Part shown: one piece after another, positions 62,823 to 64,000 of the stretch
Position numbering within the stretch: position 1 is the first letter of the stretch
Layout of the letters: every line of letters begins with the position of its first letter
NCBI RefSeq assembly: GCF_012432095.1
Contig: NC_081173.1
Location: forward strand, 19,752,498-19,816,497
Source: Onychostoma macrolepis
Lineage: Eukaryota > Chordata > Actinopteri > Cypriniformes > Cyprinidae
DNA: 64,000 bases
Direction: 5' to 3'
Translations under genes and position numbers: made by a program
The notes under the pieces: model-generated
What the model was told of the DNA's origin: nothing
The model's input: only the letters and a program-made list of their open reading frames with translations
Database searches by the model: none

Positions 62823-64000
62823 CTGTTGTTAGAAGGAGCAGATCAAGACATTTTATTGATAAAATTGTCATTTGAAATACTTAACAGACTGACAGAAATT
62901 TCTGACATGTTTTCTCCTTTTTCCATTTTAATTGAAACATGAAAAGAAAAGAATGAATCACTCTGTGTTAGAAAAAGAAGAACATTAAACTGAGGTGTGA
63001 TAAAAAATATTTCTCACAACATGAAGAGTCAATTCAAGCGTCTTTGGAAAGGAAATTGAAGTGAACTGACAAATCTTATATTGCTGAGTTTATATGTGTG
63101 CTTATAATATATTTTATACTCTGATGTTTATATGCAGATTTACTGGTGTTTGTGACACAGACATTGACACATGAGTAATAAATTCCAAAATAAAAATGTC
63201 CCCTTATGCTTGCAGGAAATGTCCTGAGTGGTAATAATCTCAGTCCAGCTTGTATGTTTATCAGATGGTAGTTCGACTGTGGGTGTTCAGGTTGGTCCTG
63301 AATCAGAACAGGACAGGCAGATGGTACGAGAACATGATTAGAACACCCACACTCGCTGCAGGGAGAATAAAAGTTCATGGGAAGTACATGACTCTTGTCT
63401 CACTATATTTAAAGCCCAGACTGCTCTTTTGCATATCCTGGACCTTTAGGCTTTTTCTGTCAGTTCCCTTTCATCTCCTCTTTATCATCCCATTTAGTAT
63501 CTGAATTTTTCCACTCATAAATGTATGAGGCCTAGCAACAACAAGGGCAAATATTTTCTTACAACTAGAAGCACTTTTTAAGCACCAACTTTACTTTTCA
63601 GGGAGATGGATCAGTAATTTACTCTATGAATAGTGTTGACTCCAGTAACAAATTGTTCTGCATTTGTAAGTCGATTTGAATAAAAGCACCTGGAAAATGA
63701 ATAAATGTAAATGTAAATGTAAATGAATGCTTTTCGCATGTTAAAACGAAAGTTCATATTTTTAAGCAGCTCATGTAGGTTTCTTTAACTAAGTGATTTT
63801 CTTAGTAGAAATCAGAATAAAAAGAACGAATAAAAAGATCATTAAGAATAACTCAGACTAAATAAATCAGGCTAAATTGTAGTGTAATTTCACAATTTAA
63901 AATAACATTTTTACTCAGTTACATCATTACTCCAGTCTTCAGTGTCACATGATCCCTCAGAAATCATTTTAATATGCTGATTGGCTGCTCAAGAAACATT
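62823..64000. other. Region upstream of gene C exon, to window end
   Basis: Contains duplication copy 2, a SINE/LINE-tail-like end with AAATGT repeats at about 63655-63727, and the start of another copy of a common cyprinid dispersed repeat at 63895-64000. No convincing first exon for gene C. Confidence 0.5.
62959..63228. repeat. Local duplication, copy 2
   Basis: Partner of 61600-61858. It lies immediately upstream of the gene C ectodomain exon on the minus strand. The flanks diverge on both sides. Confidence 0.8.

Noticed and set aside
62527..62871. Alternative minus-strand ORF of 114 residues over gene C
   Set aside because: Runs through the acceptor site, lacks a GPI tail and overlaps the better frame.
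63076..63378. Minus-strand ORF of 100 residues, as gene C exon 1
   Set aside because: No signal peptide and mostly made of the duplicated block.
63668..63743. Possible signal exon for gene C (minus-strand MRKAFIYIYIYIYSFS before a GT)
   Set aside because: It is a SINE/LINE-tail AAATGT repeat read backwards, and its donor phase (2) does not fit the phase-0 ectodomain exon.

Overview
The window looks like vertebrate nuclear DNA from a teleost, most likely a cyprinid (carp, goldfish or zebrafish relative). The genes are split into many short GT-AG exons with long AT-rich introns. The non-coding DNA is full of cyprinid-type repeats: Tc1 copies, palindromic hAT and TTAA MITEs, a tRNA-derived HE1-like SINE, and a small LTR element whose gag-like ORF I recognise from cyprinid genomes. 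The species call rests on remembered repeat families, not on a search.

Layout: (1) 1-7.6 kb is intergenic and repeat-rich. (2) 7.88-43.96 kb, plus strand, is one large gene that I could splice into 22 coding exons and 2312 codons with every junction in phase. It has a basic N-terminus, two giant disordered Ser/Thr-rich exons, six beta/gamma-crystallin domains (12 motifs) and a C-terminal ricin-B/beta-trefoil lectin domain. This is the CRYBG1/2/3 (AIM1) family; the C-terminal half reads most like CRYBG2 (AIM1L). (3) 46.13-51.89 kb, plus strand, is a 12-exon, 326-codon annexin of the A2/A9 type in which three of the four type II calcium loops are degenerate. A Tc1 element with long, well-preserved inverted repeats sits in its fifth intron, nested inside an older repeat.

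(4) 53.2-62.8 kb, minus strand, holds what I consider the real discovery. It is a cluster of three apparently unannotated mucin-like GPI-anchored glycoprotein genes. Two are complete: a small signal-peptide exon, a phase-0 intron, then one exon carrying the whole Thr/Ser- or Thr/Ala-rich ectodomain and the GPI signal, with a TATA box about 80-115 bp upstream of the ATG. The 1.6-kb CTG/TTG repeat at 58.5-60.1 kb, which looks like a microsatellite, is the coding exon of the middle gene (564 codons). The third gene has the ectodomain and GPI exon but no signal exon that I can find. In mammals, as I remember it, CD52, a tiny two-exon GPI glycoprotein gene, lies beside CRYBG2. A CD52-locus relationship is therefore a reasonable hypothesis, not a proven one.

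How the genes may relate: CRYBG proteins and annexins both belong to calcium-linked, membrane- or cytoskeleton-associated families. The three mucin-like products would be displayed on the cell surface. Their being neighbours does not show that they act in one pathway. Everything else in the window is introns, regulatory sequence or transposable-element debris.
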